A DNA stretch of 64,000 nt from Chitinophaga solisilvae (GCF_009928525.1 NZ_JAABOK010000004.1:530019-594018), one strand, 5' to 3'. Shown: positions 1-10,796, counted from the stretch's first letter. Numbers and translations are program-made. The notes: a model not told the origin generated them from the letters alone.

Positions 1-684
1 GGCATCATCAGGGTAGGTGAACCGGTAGGATCCTTCTTTGGAAGGCTTAGCCTGGGAACATGGGGTACCAAGGAAGCTGAAGAAGCAAAGAAATATAACA
101 TGCTGCCCGGTGATATCAAGTATAAAGATATAAATGAAGATGGCGTAATAAATGACCAGGACAGGGTCATCATCGGAAAAGGTATCCCTGACGGATATGG
201 CACTTTCCTCAACACATTCCAGTACAAGGCTTGGTCCCTCACAATAGACCTGCAGTTCATGTATGGTAATGATGTGCTTGACAGGAGTATACACTCGGCA
301 GAAGACAGGCAGGGTATCGCCAACAGTTATAAAACCGTGCTCAATGCCTGGACGGAAACAAACCAGCAAACACCTATTGCACAAATACGCCCTATTAATG
401 CCTATTACACAACAAATAACGATAGTCATAAAGTAACAGATGGATCGTTTATCCGTGGCCGTAACTTAATGCTTGGATATACCTTTTCATCGAAAGCCGT
501 GTCTACGTTAAAGCTTAACCGCCTGAGAGTATATGCTTCCGTACAAAACTTTTTCCTGGCCACTAAATTTAAAGGATACGATCCTGAAGTGTCCAACTCC
601 AGCTCCCCTTTTGATCAGGGGCTGACTTTGTACGATTATCCAAAACCAAGGGTATTCATGCTGGGGCTTAATGTGGGGTTATAA
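1..684 (+). CDS. SusC/RagA-family TonB-linked outer membrane protein, C-terminal part
   Basis: This is the 3' part of a SusC-type outer-membrane porin that imports oligosaccharides or peptides together with its SusD lipoprotein. The reading frame is open from the first base, so the gene starts before the window. The visible part holds the D-x-N-x-D-G-type segment typical of this region (DINEDGVINDQDR), then 'FIRGRNLMLGYTF', and ends in the aromatic beta-barrel terminus 'VFMLGLNVGL'. A susD gene follows 27 bases downstream, as expected for a SusC/SusD pair. The substrate cannot be told from this fragment. The family call is firm; only the N-terminal plug and any STN domain are missing. Confidence 0.93.
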   Translation, partial: GIIRVGEPVGSFFGRLSLGTWGTKEAEEAKKYNMLPGDIKYKDINEDGVINDQDRVIIGKGIPDGYGTFLNTFQYKAWSLTIDLQFMYGNDVLDRSIHSAEDRQGIANSYKTVLNAWTETNQQTPIAQIRPINAYYTTNNDSHKVTDGSFIRGRNLMLGYTFSSKAVSTLKLNRLRVYASVQNFFLATKFKGYDPEVSNSSSPFDQGLTLYDYPKPRVFMLGLNVGL

Positions 685-711
685 TATTATGCAACCTTTT
701 AATGAAAAATT

Positions 712-2214
712 ATGAAAGCAACAATATTGAAATATGGACTGCTGATGTTAACAGCCGGAACAATATGCCTGACCGGTTGCCGGAAATTTTTGGATGAATC
801 GGATCCCAGCAACTATACAGAAGATACTTATTTTACAAAACCTGAACATGCAAGAGCTTCTGTAAATGCTATCTACCAGAGCTTGCGGGCGCCATTGTCC
901 AGTGGTTTTGGCGGTGGTGCCTGGACGATGACGGAATTTGCCACCGGCCAGGCTGCCACAGATCTGGGCCAGGCTGTCAGCAGCTATTTTATAAAAGACC
1001 TGAATAACACGGCGGATAACGCCTATGGTGAAAGCTACTGGAAAAATTATTACACAGGCATTGCCAATGCTAATCTCTCCTTAGCCAGAATACCTGGCAT
1101 TAATATGGATAAGGCAGAAGCCAGAAGACTGCTGGGTGAAGCCCGCTTTTTACGCGCATGGTACTATTTTAATCTGATACAGATGTTTGGCAATATCCCC
1201 CTGGTTACGGCACCCGTTGACCTGAATTCAGATCAGTTAAAGCCCAACCAGGCGCCTGTAGAAGAGGTATACAAACTGATCGTGGAGGATCTTACCACAG
1301 CGGAAGCATCCGGATTGCCCTGGGCAGATGCCAGCGGTAAGGTAACCATGGGCGCTATAAAATCATTGCTGGCAAAAGTATATCTCACCATGGCCGGATA
1401 TCCTTTACAAAAAGGAAGTCAGTATTTTGATCTGGCAGCAAAGAAAGCGGAAGAAGTACTGGATTCAAAACAGTATAAACTGTTTGCGTCCTACAATGAT
1501 CTGCATAACCCGGCAAAGAAGAACATAGAGGAAAATATTTTTATGATTCAGTTCAAAACCCAGGTTATTCCAGGCGACTGGCAGGTATTGATTATTCCTT
1601 ATAACAAAAATATCTCTGCCTACTCCTCTGAAACAGGAGGTATCTATGCTACAGCTGATTTTGTAAAGTCCTATGACCCTGCTGACCTGAGAGCAAAGGA
1701 AGGCCAGTTCTTTTTTACCGAATTCACCAACCAGGACGACAGGACTCAGAAGGTAAAACTCGGAGGGTATTTTATCTACAAACTTTTCGATGTTGTAGCG
1801 CAAACTACCACCGCCAACAGTGATCTTAACTGGTCAGCGATCCGCTACGCTGACATATTGCTGGTATTTGCGGAAGCCGCCAATGAAGTAAGCGGACCAG
1901 GTGCAAAAGCGTACGATGCCGTTAACCAGGTGAGAACAAGGGCACAATTGCCGGCGTTAACAGGACTTACCCAGACTCAATTACGCGAAGCTATCTGGCG
2001 GGAACGTTGGTATGAGCTATGTTTTGAAAATATTACCTGGTTTGATATGGTACGCCTTCGCAAAGCATTTAATCTGACCACCAAAGGCTTTGATAATTAT
2101 GTAGGTCATAAGTTCTCTTATGGCCCGGTTTTAAAGGAAAGAGAATTGTTGTTTCCAATACCAAGCCGTGAGCTGAGGAATAATCCTAACCTGGTACCGA
2201 CAAAAGGATATTAA
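712..2214 (+). CDS. SusD/RagB-family nutrient-binding lipoprotein
   Basis: A 500-residue SusD-type surface lipoprotein that would cap the SusC barrel upstream and bind its ligand. The N-terminus is a lipoprotein signal ending in the lipobox LTGC, with Cys23 as the predicted acylated residue. The middle carries the SusD helical (TPR-like) segment 'EARFLRAWYYFNLIQMFG', which is diagnostic of the family. The C-terminus has 'IWRERWYELCFENITWFDMVRLRKA' compressed motifs and 'LFPIPSRELRNNPNL', the usual SusD ending. It is co-oriented with susC and a terminator hairpin follows at 2513. No glycosidase or peptidase follows, so the substrate is unknown. Confidence 0.95.
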   Translation: MKATILKYGLLMLTAGTICLTGCRKFLDESDPSNYTEDTYFTKPEHARASVNAIYQSLRAPLSSGFGGGAWTMTEFATGQAATDLGQAVSSYFIKDLNNTADNAYGESYWKNYYTGIANANLSLARIPGINMDKAEARRLLGEARFLRAWYYFNLIQMFGNIPLVTAPVDLNSDQLKPNQAPVEEVYKLIVEDLTTAEASGLPWADASGKVTMGAIKSLLAKVYLTMAGYPLQKGSQYFDLAAKKAEEVLDSKQYKLFASYNDLHNPAKKNIEENIFMIQFKTQVIPGDWQVLIIPYNKNISAYSSETGGIYATADFVKSYDPADLRAKEGQFFFTEFTNQDDRTQKVKLGGYFIYKLFDVVAQTTTANSDLNWSAIRYADILLVFAEAANEVSGPGAKAYDAVNQVRTRAQLPALTGLTQTQLREAIWRERWYELCFENITWFDMVRLRKAFNLTTKGFDNYVGHKFSYGPVLKERELLFPIPSRELRNNPNLVPTKGY

Positions 2215-2512
2215 TATAAGCAGGATAAAAGCGGTTGGGGGATATGAATGTTTTTTGTTTGCCACCCGGTTACTGGAATGGCTATACGTAGTTTGAAAGG
2301 CAAAGAAGGCAAAGACTGAAAAGTGGAGCCAGCCGTAAAGTTGCAGATTTCCGAACAGGACAGGCCCAAAAATTATTTTTGTATCAGCAATAAAACAACA
2401 AAGCCTTATGGGACACGAGGCAGAAGAACAGTTGGCTGCCTGTCTACGCACTGTGATAATTGATAGTCATTACAATGTTGGATAAATCAATTACTTATTC
2501 ATAATAATAAAG

Positions 2513-2538
2513 AAGGGGCAATTCAATGCTCCTTTTTT
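2513..2538 (+). terminator. Intrinsic terminator after susC-susD
   Basis: An 8-bp stem (AAGGGGCA with TGCTCCTT, one G-U pair) with a 6-base loop, running into a TTTTTT tract. It lies about 300 bases after the susD stop and closes that operon. Confidence 0.7.
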
Positions 2539-3071
2539 ATTTCCTGGTTAAAACATTTACATGATTTTGATACATATGCCAGTAACCGGCTAAAGCAATT
2601 ATCCTGTTTAAGAAATAATGTACGGGACCATAAAACATATATAGTTTATTTTTCAATGATTTTAGATTACGTCTGGCCCCTGTATTACTGGTTGTCATCC
2701 GGGTTTTCTCCTGTCCTGTTTTATCTCTCCGGCTCTGCCCCGGAAAATCTTTCTAACGACGCGTTGGCAACGAAAAAAAAATTGTACCTTTTTTGTAATT
2801 ATGCCAGCATTATTATACATCACATTCAATCCCGATTTAAAAACCTTATTATGTCATCGTTAAATAATTCATCGCAGGAAAATTCTACTTCACACAATTC
2901 CGTACTCATTGCTGTTACGCTCTCAGGCACTAGTCCTATAACTGTTTGCGATTCCCATAAACTATTGATGCAGATATGTTTCTGTATATTGAAATGATAA
3001 ACATTTATCTACCCATTAATATGTATTTCATTGACTTTAGAGTAACCTGAAATTTATTAACCCCATTCACT
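2539..3071 (+). other. AT-rich intergenic leader before the NRPS gene
   Basis: About 530 bases without a convincing gene. A 113-codon open frame (2656-2997) exists but shows no recognisable domain or Bacteroidota-like codon pattern, so it is not called. The stretch presumably holds the NRPS promoter, but no clear TTTG/TAnnTTTG pair at the usual spacing could be identified. Confidence 0.4.
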
Positions 3072-6000
3072 ATGCCCAAAAACAGCTTTGTCCTCCATCC
3101 TGCCCAACAGGATATTTATGTGGACCAATTGATCCATCCGGACAGCCCCCGCTATATTGTCACAGGATATCTTATCCTAAACGGCGCCTTCTCCATGGAG
3201 GCGTTCAAAAAAGCATTGCACATCGTCAATTCAGGGCATGACATTTTTGCCATGAGTTTCGATCTGGCAGACCAGCAGCCTATTGGTTATGTGGCAGATA
3301 AAACTAATCCGGGTACACTCGGATACCAGGATTATCGTCAGCAAAAAGATCCGGAAGAGTCAGCCAGGCAATGGATACAGGAGCAAGGCAATATCCCTTT
3401 CCATTTGCAGGAAGGGAGTAAATTATTCGAGCACTGTCTGATCAGGATCAGTGAAGAATGTTATTGGTATTACTTCCGTTTCCACCATCTTTTGATCGAC
3501 GGAATCGGCTACCAGGTATGGTTGAATGCAATTGCAGAAAAATACAGGCAGGTGGTCGCAGGGGACATACCGGATACTACCTATCCATCTTATGCCACAG
3601 AGATAGCAGATATGCTGCCATTCTACAGCAGTGATGAATATCAACGGCAACTACAATACTGGACCAGGAAACTGAAGAACCGGCCAGCAAAGCTCTTCAC
3701 ATTTAAATATAACAACGCAGATACAGGAGGGAAAACCAGCGGTTTGTTCTCCTATGCATTGACGGAAGCGGAGAGAAGTTCCCTGGACAAATTATTATTC
3801 CCCGGCATGACGCTTCAAAAGCTTACGGTGGCCGCTTTGATCATCTATTTGGCCCGGGTAAAAGGGCAGTCTGAATTATTGATAGGCATTGTACGGCACA
3901 AACGTAAAAATGTTGAACAGCGCAGCGTTGTCGGGATGTTCTCAGGAATCGTTCCATTTATAGGAAGTTATGATCCGGACATGCGCTTGACCGATTTTTT
4001 GGACCATATCAGCAAAAGTCAAAAGGAAGATTATAATAATCAGCATGTGACATTGAATGATCTGGGTACATTGCTTAAAGACACATCGTCCGATGATAAT
4101 CTTTTTGAGATCGTAGTCAATCACCTGATGCTGGACCTGGATCTGGATTTTGGAGCGGGTGTCAGTAATACTTTCCACCAGTGTTGGAATGAATATGAAA
4201 AAAGGCCATTGCGCGTATACTGGCAGGATTATGGAAAGCATCAGCCGCTGCAATTGAAGGTCATCTACCATACTGCATATTTTCTGCCCGGAGAAGCCGC
4301 TCTTTTTCCTGCCAGGCTGATGTACATCCTGGAGCAATTCCATGGAAATATGAACAACCCGCTGCACAGCATAGATATTCTGCCCCCTGCGGAACGCAGA
4401 TCCTTGCTGGCATCTGCAGGAGATATGATTCCCCATGACCCGGAGGCAACGATCGTTGGCAGGATATGGCAACAGGCTGAGCGCACTCCGGATAATACAG
4501 CCATATCATGCAACGGATTGCATCTGACCTACAGGGAGCTGCTGGGAAGATCAGCGCACCTGGCGGAATATCTGAGAAGCCGTGGGGTCGGAAGGGGAAC
4601 GTTGGTACCGGTTTGTCTGGAACGATCGCCGGATATGATCATTGCCCTTCTTGCCGTTTTACAGGCGGCTGGAGCGTATGTGCCGATCGATCCGGCATAT
4701 CCGCGCGAAAGGATCCGCTTTATGATCGAAGACACTTCCGCGTCGCTTGTCCTTACCTCCCGCGAATGTTTGCCGCTTGTTACCCCGGTATTCGACGGAG
4801 AGATCATCCTGCTGGATGATGAGGTGCCTCCCGTTGGCCGCAACGTCCCGGTTACTCAAACCAGTACTTCCGGCGCGTATGGACCCGGAGCAGACGATGC
4901 AGCCTATATCATCTATACTTCTGGTTCCACCGGCACACCTAAAGGGGTGATCATCGAACACAAAAATGTGATCAGCCTGTTTGATCAGACCAGGGACATT
5001 TATGGTTTTCATGCCGGAGATGTATGGACCATGTTCCATTCCTATTGTTTTGATTTTTCGGTATGGGAAATGTACGGTGCATTACTCTATGGAGGAAGGC
5101 TGGTTATTGTACCCAAACATATGGCCCGGGATACGCCTGCATTCGCTGCTTTATTGATAGCGGAGAGAGTGACTGTCCTGAACCAGACACCCGCCGCCTT
5201 TTACGTGCTTCAGGAATATATGACAGACAATCCGGTAATGTCATCCACTCCGCTGCGATATGTCATTTTTGGGGGAGAAGCATTAAATCCAATGTTATTA
5301 AGACCCTGGAAAAAAATGCATCCTGCCTGCCGGTTGATTAACATGTACGGTATCACGGAAACGACCGTTCACGTTACCTTCCAGGAGATCAAAGACGATT
5401 TGCTGGATAGCTCAGGCAGCATGATCGGCCGTCCGATCCCATCCCTGGGGGTCTTTATTCTGGACAACGACCATGCCTTGCTGCCAATCGGGGCGCCGGG
5501 AGAAATGTATATTGCCGGTGCGGGTCTGGCAAGGGGATATCTGAAACGTGATGACCTGACATCCGCGCGGTTCATTCCAAACCCATTCAGTAAAGGAAAC
5601 GACAACCGGTTATATAAAACGGGTGATCTGGCCAGATGGCATCCGGGGGGAGTATTGGAGTATCTTGGCCGGATAGATAACCAGGTAAAAATAAGAGGTT
5701 ACCGTATCGAACTCGGTGAAATAGAAAGCGCCCTGCTCCAAAGCGAGCATGTGAAACAGGCATTTGTCATAGCCACCTCTGACAAGGCGGGCAATGCCGG
5801 AGAACAACAATTGGTCGCCTATATAGTGGTCACACAACCCGTCGATCATGACAGTATCTTATGGAGCCTGCGCAGCAGGCTTCCGGAATACATGATCCCC
5901 GCAAGTATTATCCAGTTGGAAAAAATGCCGCTTACGGCCAATGGCAAGATCGACAGGGCTGCATTACCTGCCAGAGAGCGCCAGGTCCGTGTCAATGTTG

Positions 6001-9000
6001 AAAAAAAATGGCCGGTTAATGAAACACAAAGCAGGATTGCTGCCATCTGGGAAGAGATACTCGGCGTGAAGGACCCTGGCATAGACGATAACTTCTTTGA
6101 CCTGGGAGGAGACTCCATCCGTTTGATAAGGATCGTTAGCCGGATGCGAAAAATATTCGGTAAAGAAATACAGGTGGCTGATATTTACCGAAAGGCGACT
6201 ATTGCCGCCCTTGAGGCGCTGATAGGGGAGATGGAAAATTCCTCAGAGATCAAAGAAACATACCAGCAGATCCTGGAGTCCTTAACAAGCCAGCAACAAA
6301 CATTGCTGGCTCAGTTGCCGGATGCCCATCTTGTAGAAGACATTTTTCCGATGAGCGCTGTTCAGCAGGGAATGATCTTCATTTCAGCCCGTGAACCTGA
6401 ACAGGCCATCTACCACGATCAGTTCACCTATTGGTTGCCTGAAGACACCGATATATCATTGTTCGAAAAAGCACTGTCCCTGATAACCGAAAAACATGGG
6501 ATACTACGGACTGCCTTTCGCCCTGACTGGCATCCTGCAGGCATGCAAATAGTCTACCGGTCTGTTCCTGTCCATATTGAAGTAATCGATAACAGGCATA
6601 TTGATGATCAATTTGCCCCGGAACATATCCGTTCCTGGCTCCGGGAAGAAAGGAAGACTCCATTCGATTGCACGCAGGCTCCCCTTTGGAGGACATCGGT
6701 CCTCACTTTCAGCACGCGCAGTGTTTTCATTTTGCAGACCCATCATGCCATCCTGGATGGATGGAGTGTGTCAGCGCTGAACACCGAACTCAATAATTGT
6801 TACCTGCGGCTCAGGGATACAGATGCACCTGTCAGGTTACCCGCCTTGCAGGGAAGCTACAAGGATTATGTTATCGAAGGTATCGCCGAAAGCAATCATC
6901 TTTTGTCCAGGACCTTCTGGCAAGGAGAAATGCATGGTTATAAGCCTCTTGATATCTTTTCAACAGAAAAGATGCTACAGCGATATATCCATAAATATGA
7001 TCCGGCCATCTTCGAAGCAATAAAAGCAAGGGCAAGGAATGAGAACATCCCGATGAAAAGCTTGTTCCTTGGAGCTTTATACTATACCGTCAGCTTATTT
7101 ACTTATGAAGAAGAGCTTACTATCGGGCTCGTAACCAACAACAGGCCTATCGTTGAAGATGGCGACAGGATATTGGGTTGCTTTTTGAATACCATCCCTT
7201 TCAGGTTTCCGGTCCCATCTCCCGGAACCCGATGGAAAGAATTCATCAGGCAGATCGATCAGAAGCAACTCGAACTGAAGACCTATGAAAGGCTGCCGCT
7301 TGCTGAAATAGCAACTGTGAACAAGGAAGTCCGCGACAATGGAAATCCGTTCTTTGATATACTTTTTAATTTTATCAATTTCCATGTATACGACCAGTTG
7401 GAAAAAGGGCTGCTCCATGGCTCAGTAGATGATGACAACAGTATCACCTATGGCAATTTTGCCACCACCAACACTTACCTGGATTGTTCGATAAATATCA
7501 CCGGCAATACGCTGTCGATCCTATTCTCCCAATCCCGGACATTTAAAAGCGGAAAAACGATTGAAATATTCCATCAGTATTTCGAAAGGGCACTGACCCA
7601 AATCATTTATAATTTCCATGAAGAGATTGACAGGTCGATGATCCTGACCTCCGGGGACCAGCTGGTAGTACCGTCTGTCCCCATTTCCTATCCGGCAGAT
7701 AAAACGATCAGCACCCTGTTTGAAGAACAGGTAAGGCTGGTGCCGGAATCGATCGCGCTGCAGGCCGGAAACGCAGTGATAAGTTACAAAGAACTGGACA
7801 GACAGGCTAACCAGCTGGCCGGCCTGCTTGTCATGAAAGGCATCCGTAAGGAGCAGCTGATACCTGTATGTATGCACAGGTCACCGGAACTGATCATTGC
7901 CATCCTGGGCATATTGAAAGCAGGGGGCGCATATGTGCCATTGGATCCAACCTATCCCATGCAGCGCATTGAACGCATGCTGGAAGAATTGGCGCCTGCA
8001 TTAATCGTCACCTCAACATTTGCGCACCCCCTTTTGAAGGAGCTGTCACCGCAGTCAGCGCTCATCAATATAGACGATATACAAGAACTGCCGGAAACCG
8101 TAGCCGGAAAGGAAATGCTGACCGGCAACAACCCCGACAGCCTGGCCTACCTGATGTATACTTCCGGATCTACCGGACAACCCAAAGGCGTTATGATCAC
8201 ACAACGTGGGGTAGTTAGCCTGGTCAAAGAAGGGAATTTTGTATCCCTCGGGCCATCAGATAGATTGCTTGCCACCGGTTCCCCTTCATTTGACGCCACT
8301 ACTTTTGAATATTTCGGGATGCTTTTGAATGGCGGCCGGTTAGTACTTTGTCAGGAAGATGATCTCCTGGATACAGACATGCTTCGTTTGGCGATCCGTA
8401 ATAACGGCATCACCCTGATGTGGTTCACAGCCAGCTGGCTGAATCAACTGATCGAAAACGATATTACGATATTCAACGGTCTGCGGGCTGTCATAGCTGG
8501 CGGTGAAAAACTATCGGTGACGCATATACAAAAATTGCGTTCAGCCTATCCTGACCTGGAGATCATCAACGGATACGGACCTACAGAGAATACTACATTC
8601 TCACTGACCCATCGCATAAAGGAGGTACCTGATGGTAACATTCCGATCGGTCGTCCGCTTGCGGGCAGATCTGCCTTTATATTGAACGCTCACCGGCAGA
8701 ATATGCCGGTTGGTGTAACCGGAGAATTGTACGTAGGCGGAGATGGACTATCCAGAGGATATTACCAGCGTGCCGATCTGACCGCAGAGCGTTTCGTAAA
8801 TGAAGCGGGGCTTGCCACCGGCCGGGTATACCGAACCGGTGATCTGGCCCGTTACCTGTCCGACGGAACTATTGAATTCATGAGCCGGGCGGACCAGCAA
8901 TTGAAGATCAGGGGATTCCGGGTGGAGCCGGGAGAGATCGAAGAGGTTATCCTCAGGAGCGGTCTTGCAAGGCAGGCAGTTGTGGTTGCCCGTCAGACAG

Positions 9001-10796
9001 ACAGGAAATTCCTGCAATTGATTGCCTACGTCGTATTACCGGTAGGGTCAAATGAAATCACCGCCCTGCAAGCGTATCTTGCCGCATCATTACCTTCCTA
9101 TATGATCCCGGCCATTATTCATCCGATGGCTTCCCTTCCTTTAACGGCCAATGGCAAGATCGACCGGAAAGGGCTGCCTGACCCGGACCCACAGGCAGCA
9201 ACAGGCAATGGATATGAAGCGCCTCAAAACAGCCTGGAAAAGGCGCTGGAAGCCGTATGGCAACAGCTGTTGCAGTTGCCGGCTATCAGTCGCAAAGACG
9301 ATTTCTTCCTGTTGGGAGGGCATTCACTACTCCTGATGCAGTTAAGGGCGCATATTAAGAAAGAATTCGGGATCACTATAACGGTTAGTGATCTGTACAG
9401 GCACAGAACGCTGGAAAAACTGGCCTTATTCCTTGCCGGCAAGGCCCCGGAAAATTCATTGATAGAAGACATTATTCCATTTGACCGGCAGGCTATTCCG
9501 GCAATACCCCTTTCTTTTGGCCAGGAAGAATTATGGCAGATCGACAAACAATATGGATCCGTTCATTATCACATCAACCGGGTTTACAAGGTTACCGGCG
9601 ATTGTAACAGAGATGCATTGGCAGCAGCCTTCGCAGGCATCATCAGGCGTCATGAGGCGCTTAGAACCATCATACAGACGGATCAGTCAGAAGGCACCAG
9701 ATACCAGTCCTTCCTTACCGGAGACGATTGGGAATTACATCAGCTTGATCATTCAACGGCCGATCATTCTGATGCATCCCTCGATGACCTCATCATGTCT
9801 CTGGTGAATACCCCTTTTGATCTTTCCAGGCATTACATGCTGAGAGCTAGTCTGGTGCGTTTGGATAAGGAGGAGCACCTGCTGGTCATCGTGCTGCATC
9901 ACATTGCTGCGGATGGCTGGTCATTATCGATCATCATGAAGGAATTCATGGACATGTACAATGCATTTGTTGCAGGAGGCTCCGGCCATCAGCCTCCTCT
10001 TGCACTGCAGTTTGCGGACTATGCATTATGGCAGCATCGGTATATCGCTTCAGGCATGCTGGAAAAAGGGCTGCGGTATTGGAAGGAAAAATTACATGGA
10101 TACAGACCCTGGCTGCTTCCATCGGATAACAGGGGAAATTCATACACAATGACCAGGGGCGCCATGCTCTATTTCCGGCTGGACATGGAACTGGTCCAAT
10201 CACTCCGGCAGTTTTCACAACGGGAGGATTGCACGTTGTTCATGACCCTGCTGGCAGCGTTTAAGGTCGCCATATATCGTTACAGCGGCAAACATGACAT
10301 CTGCATTGCTACGGCAATGGCTGGCAGGAACAGACATGAACAGAAAGGACTGGTAGGTTTCTTTTCCAATAATCTTCTGCCTCTTCGCAGCGACCTGCGT
10401 GGCCATCCGGATTTTATTCAATTGCTTCATCAGGTCAGGAAAGTGATCCTGGAAGCATATGAACACCAGGATGTGCCTTTGGAAATGATGTTGGACAATT
10501 TTGAATATCCTCCTGACCAGGAGCAATTACCGCTTTTCCAGGCGATATTTCTCTTTCAGAATATGCCTGATGTTCCTAAACTAGACCTGGAAGGTCTTTC
10601 GGTATCGGAGATCAGCATCAGGCATGAAACCAGTCAGTTTGAACTGAATATTGCCGCCCGGGAATATCACGATGGCTTGCGGCTCGCAGTAGAATATAAT
10701 ACAGATATCTTTCAGCGGGAAATGATTCAGGCCCTGTTTGAACAGTATATGGTGATCCTGCAGCGTATCATACAATCACCGTATGATAGGATATGA
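3072..10796 (+). CDS. Non-ribosomal peptide synthetase, C-A-T-C-A-T-C, predicted Thr-Val
   Basis: A 2574-residue NRPS. Domains in order: starter-position condensation domain (HHLLIDG at 138-144); adenylation domain 1 (TSGSTG from 616); carrier 1 (LGGDS, Ser1015); condensation domain 2 (from about 1090, HHAILDG at 1224-1230); adenylation domain 2 (TSGSTG from 1697); carrier 2 (LGGHS, Ser2085); condensation domain 3 (from about 2140, HHIAADG at 2276-2282), which runs to the end. Aligning by eye to the GrsA pocket, A1 reads D-F-W-N-I-G-M-V-H, the known threonine code. A2 reads D-A-F-W-I-G-G-T-F, a known valine code. There is no thioesterase, reductase or epimerase, so release must use the terminal C domain or a partner protein. 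No MbtH, phosphopantetheinyl transferase or exporter lies nearby. Product is inferred, not known. Confidence 0.95.
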   Translation: MPKNSFVLHPAQQDIYVDQLIHPDSPRYIVTGYLILNGAFSMEAFKKALHIVNSGHDIFAMSFDLADQQPIGYVADKTNPGTLGYQDYRQQKDPEESARQWIQEQGNIPFHLQEGSKLFEHCLIRISEECYWYYFRFHHLLIDGIGYQVWLNAIAEKYRQVVAGDIPDTTYPSYATEIADMLPFYSSDEYQRQLQYWTRKLKNRPAKLFTFKYNNADTGGKTSGLFSYALTEAERSSLDKLLFPGMTLQKLTVAALIIYLARVKGQSELLIGIVRHKRKNVEQRSVVGMFSGIVPFIGSYDPDMRLTDFLDHISKSQKEDYNNQHVTLNDLGTLLKDTSSDDNLFEIVVNHLMLDLDLDFGAGVSNTFHQCWNEYEKRPLRVYWQDYGKHQPLQLKVIYHTAYFLPGEAALFPARLMYILEQFHGNMNNPLHSIDILPPAERRSLLASAGDMIPHDPEATIVGRIWQQAERTPDNTAISCNGLHLTYRELLGRSAHLAEYLRSRGVGRGTLVPVCLERSPDMIIALLAVLQAAGAYVPIDPAYPRERIRFMIEDTSASLVLTSRECLPLVTPVFDGEIILLDDEVPPVGRNVPVTQTSTSGAYGPGADDAAYIIYTSGSTGTPKGVIIEHKNVISLFDQTRDIYGFHAGDVWTMFHSYCFDFSVWEMYGALLYGGRLVIVPKHMARDTPAFAALLIAERVTVLNQTPAAFYVLQEYMTDNPVMSSTPLRYVIFGGEALNPMLLRPWKKMHPACRLINMYGITETTVHVTFQEIKDDLLDSSGSMIGRPIPSLGVFILDNDHALLPIGAPGEMYIAGAGLARGYLKRDDLTSARFIPNPFSKGNDNRLYKTGDLARWHPGGVLEYLGRIDNQVKIRGYRIELGEIESALLQSEHVKQAFVIATSDKAGNAGEQQLVAYIVVTQPVDHDSILWSLRSRLPEYMIPASIIQLEKMPLTANGKIDRAALPARERQVRVNVEKKWPVNETQSRIAAIWEEILGVKDPGIDDNFFDLGGDSIRLIRIVSRMRKIFGKEIQVADIYRKATIAALEALIGEMENSSEIKETYQQILESLTSQQQTLLAQLPDAHLVEDIFPMSAVQQGMIFISAREPEQAIYHDQFTYWLPEDTDISLFEKALSLITEKHGILRTAFRPDWHPAGMQIVYRSVPVHIEVIDNRHIDDQFAPEHIRSWLREERKTPFDCTQAPLWRTSVLTFSTRSVFILQTHHAILDGWSVSALNTELNNCYLRLRDTDAPVRLPALQGSYKDYVIEGIAESNHLLSRTFWQGEMHGYKPLDIFSTEKMLQRYIHKYDPAIFEAIKARARNENIPMKSLFLGALYYTVSLFTYEEELTIGLVTNNRPIVEDGDRILGCFLNTIPFRFPVPSPGTRWKEFIRQIDQKQLELKTYERLPLAEIATVNKEVRDNGNPFFDILFNFINFHVYDQLEKGLLHGSVDDDNSITYGNFATTNTYLDCSINITGNTLSILFSQSRTFKSGKTIEIFHQYFERALTQIIYNFHEEIDRSMILTSGDQLVVPSVPISYPADKTISTLFEEQVRLVPESIALQAGNAVISYKELDRQANQLAGLLVMKGIRKEQLIPVCMHRSPELIIAILGILKAGGAYVPLDPTYPMQRIERMLEELAPALIVTSTFAHPLLKELSPQSALINIDDIQELPETVAGKEMLTGNNPDSLAYLMYTSGSTGQPKGVMITQRGVVSLVKEGNFVSLGPSDRLLATGSPSFDATTFEYFGMLLNGGRLVLCQEDDLLDTDMLRLAIRNNGITLMWFTASWLNQLIENDITIFNGLRAVIAGGEKLSVTHIQKLRSAYPDLEIINGYGPTENTTFSLTHRIKEVPDGNIPIGRPLAGRSAFILNAHRQNMPVGVTGELYVGGDGLSRGYYQRADLTAERFVNEAGLATGRVYRTGDLARYLSDGTIEFMSRADQQLKIRGFRVEPGEIEEVILRSGLARQAVVVARQTDRKFLQLIAYVVLPVGSNEITALQAYLAASLPSYMIPAIIHPMASLPLTANGKIDRKGLPDPDPQAATGNGYEAPQNSLEKALEAVWQQLLQLPAISRKDDFFLLGGHSLLLMQLRAHIKKEFGITITVSDLYRHRTLEKLALFLAGKAPENSLIEDIIPFDRQAIPAIPLSFGQEELWQIDKQYGSVHYHINRVYKVTGDCNRDALAAAFAGIIRRHEALRTIIQTDQSEGTRYQSFLTGDDWELHQLDHSTADHSDASLDDLIMSLVNTPFDLSRHYMLRASLVRLDKEEHLLVIVLHHIAADGWSLSIIMKEFMDMYNAFVAGGSGHQPPLALQFADYALWQHRYIASGMLEKGLRYWKEKLHGYRPWLLPSDNRGNSYTMTRGAMLYFRLDMELVQSLRQFSQREDCTLFMTLLAAFKVAIYRYSGKHDICIATAMAGRNRHEQKGLVGFFSNNLLPLRSDLRGHPDFIQLLHQVRKVILEAYEHQDVPLEMMLDNFEYPPDQEQLPLFQAIFLFQNMPDVPKLDLEGLSVSEISIRHETSQFELNIAAREYHDGLRLAVEYNTDIFQREMIQALFEQYMVILQRIIQSPYDRI

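Noticed and set aside
2656..2997. 113-codon frame before the NRPS
   Set aside because: Atypical composition, no motif, no clear start context; probably spacer.
3072..10796. Epimerisation or thioesterase domain in the NRPS
   Set aside because: No GxSxG thioesterase region and no separate E-domain segment; the chain ends within a full-length C domain.
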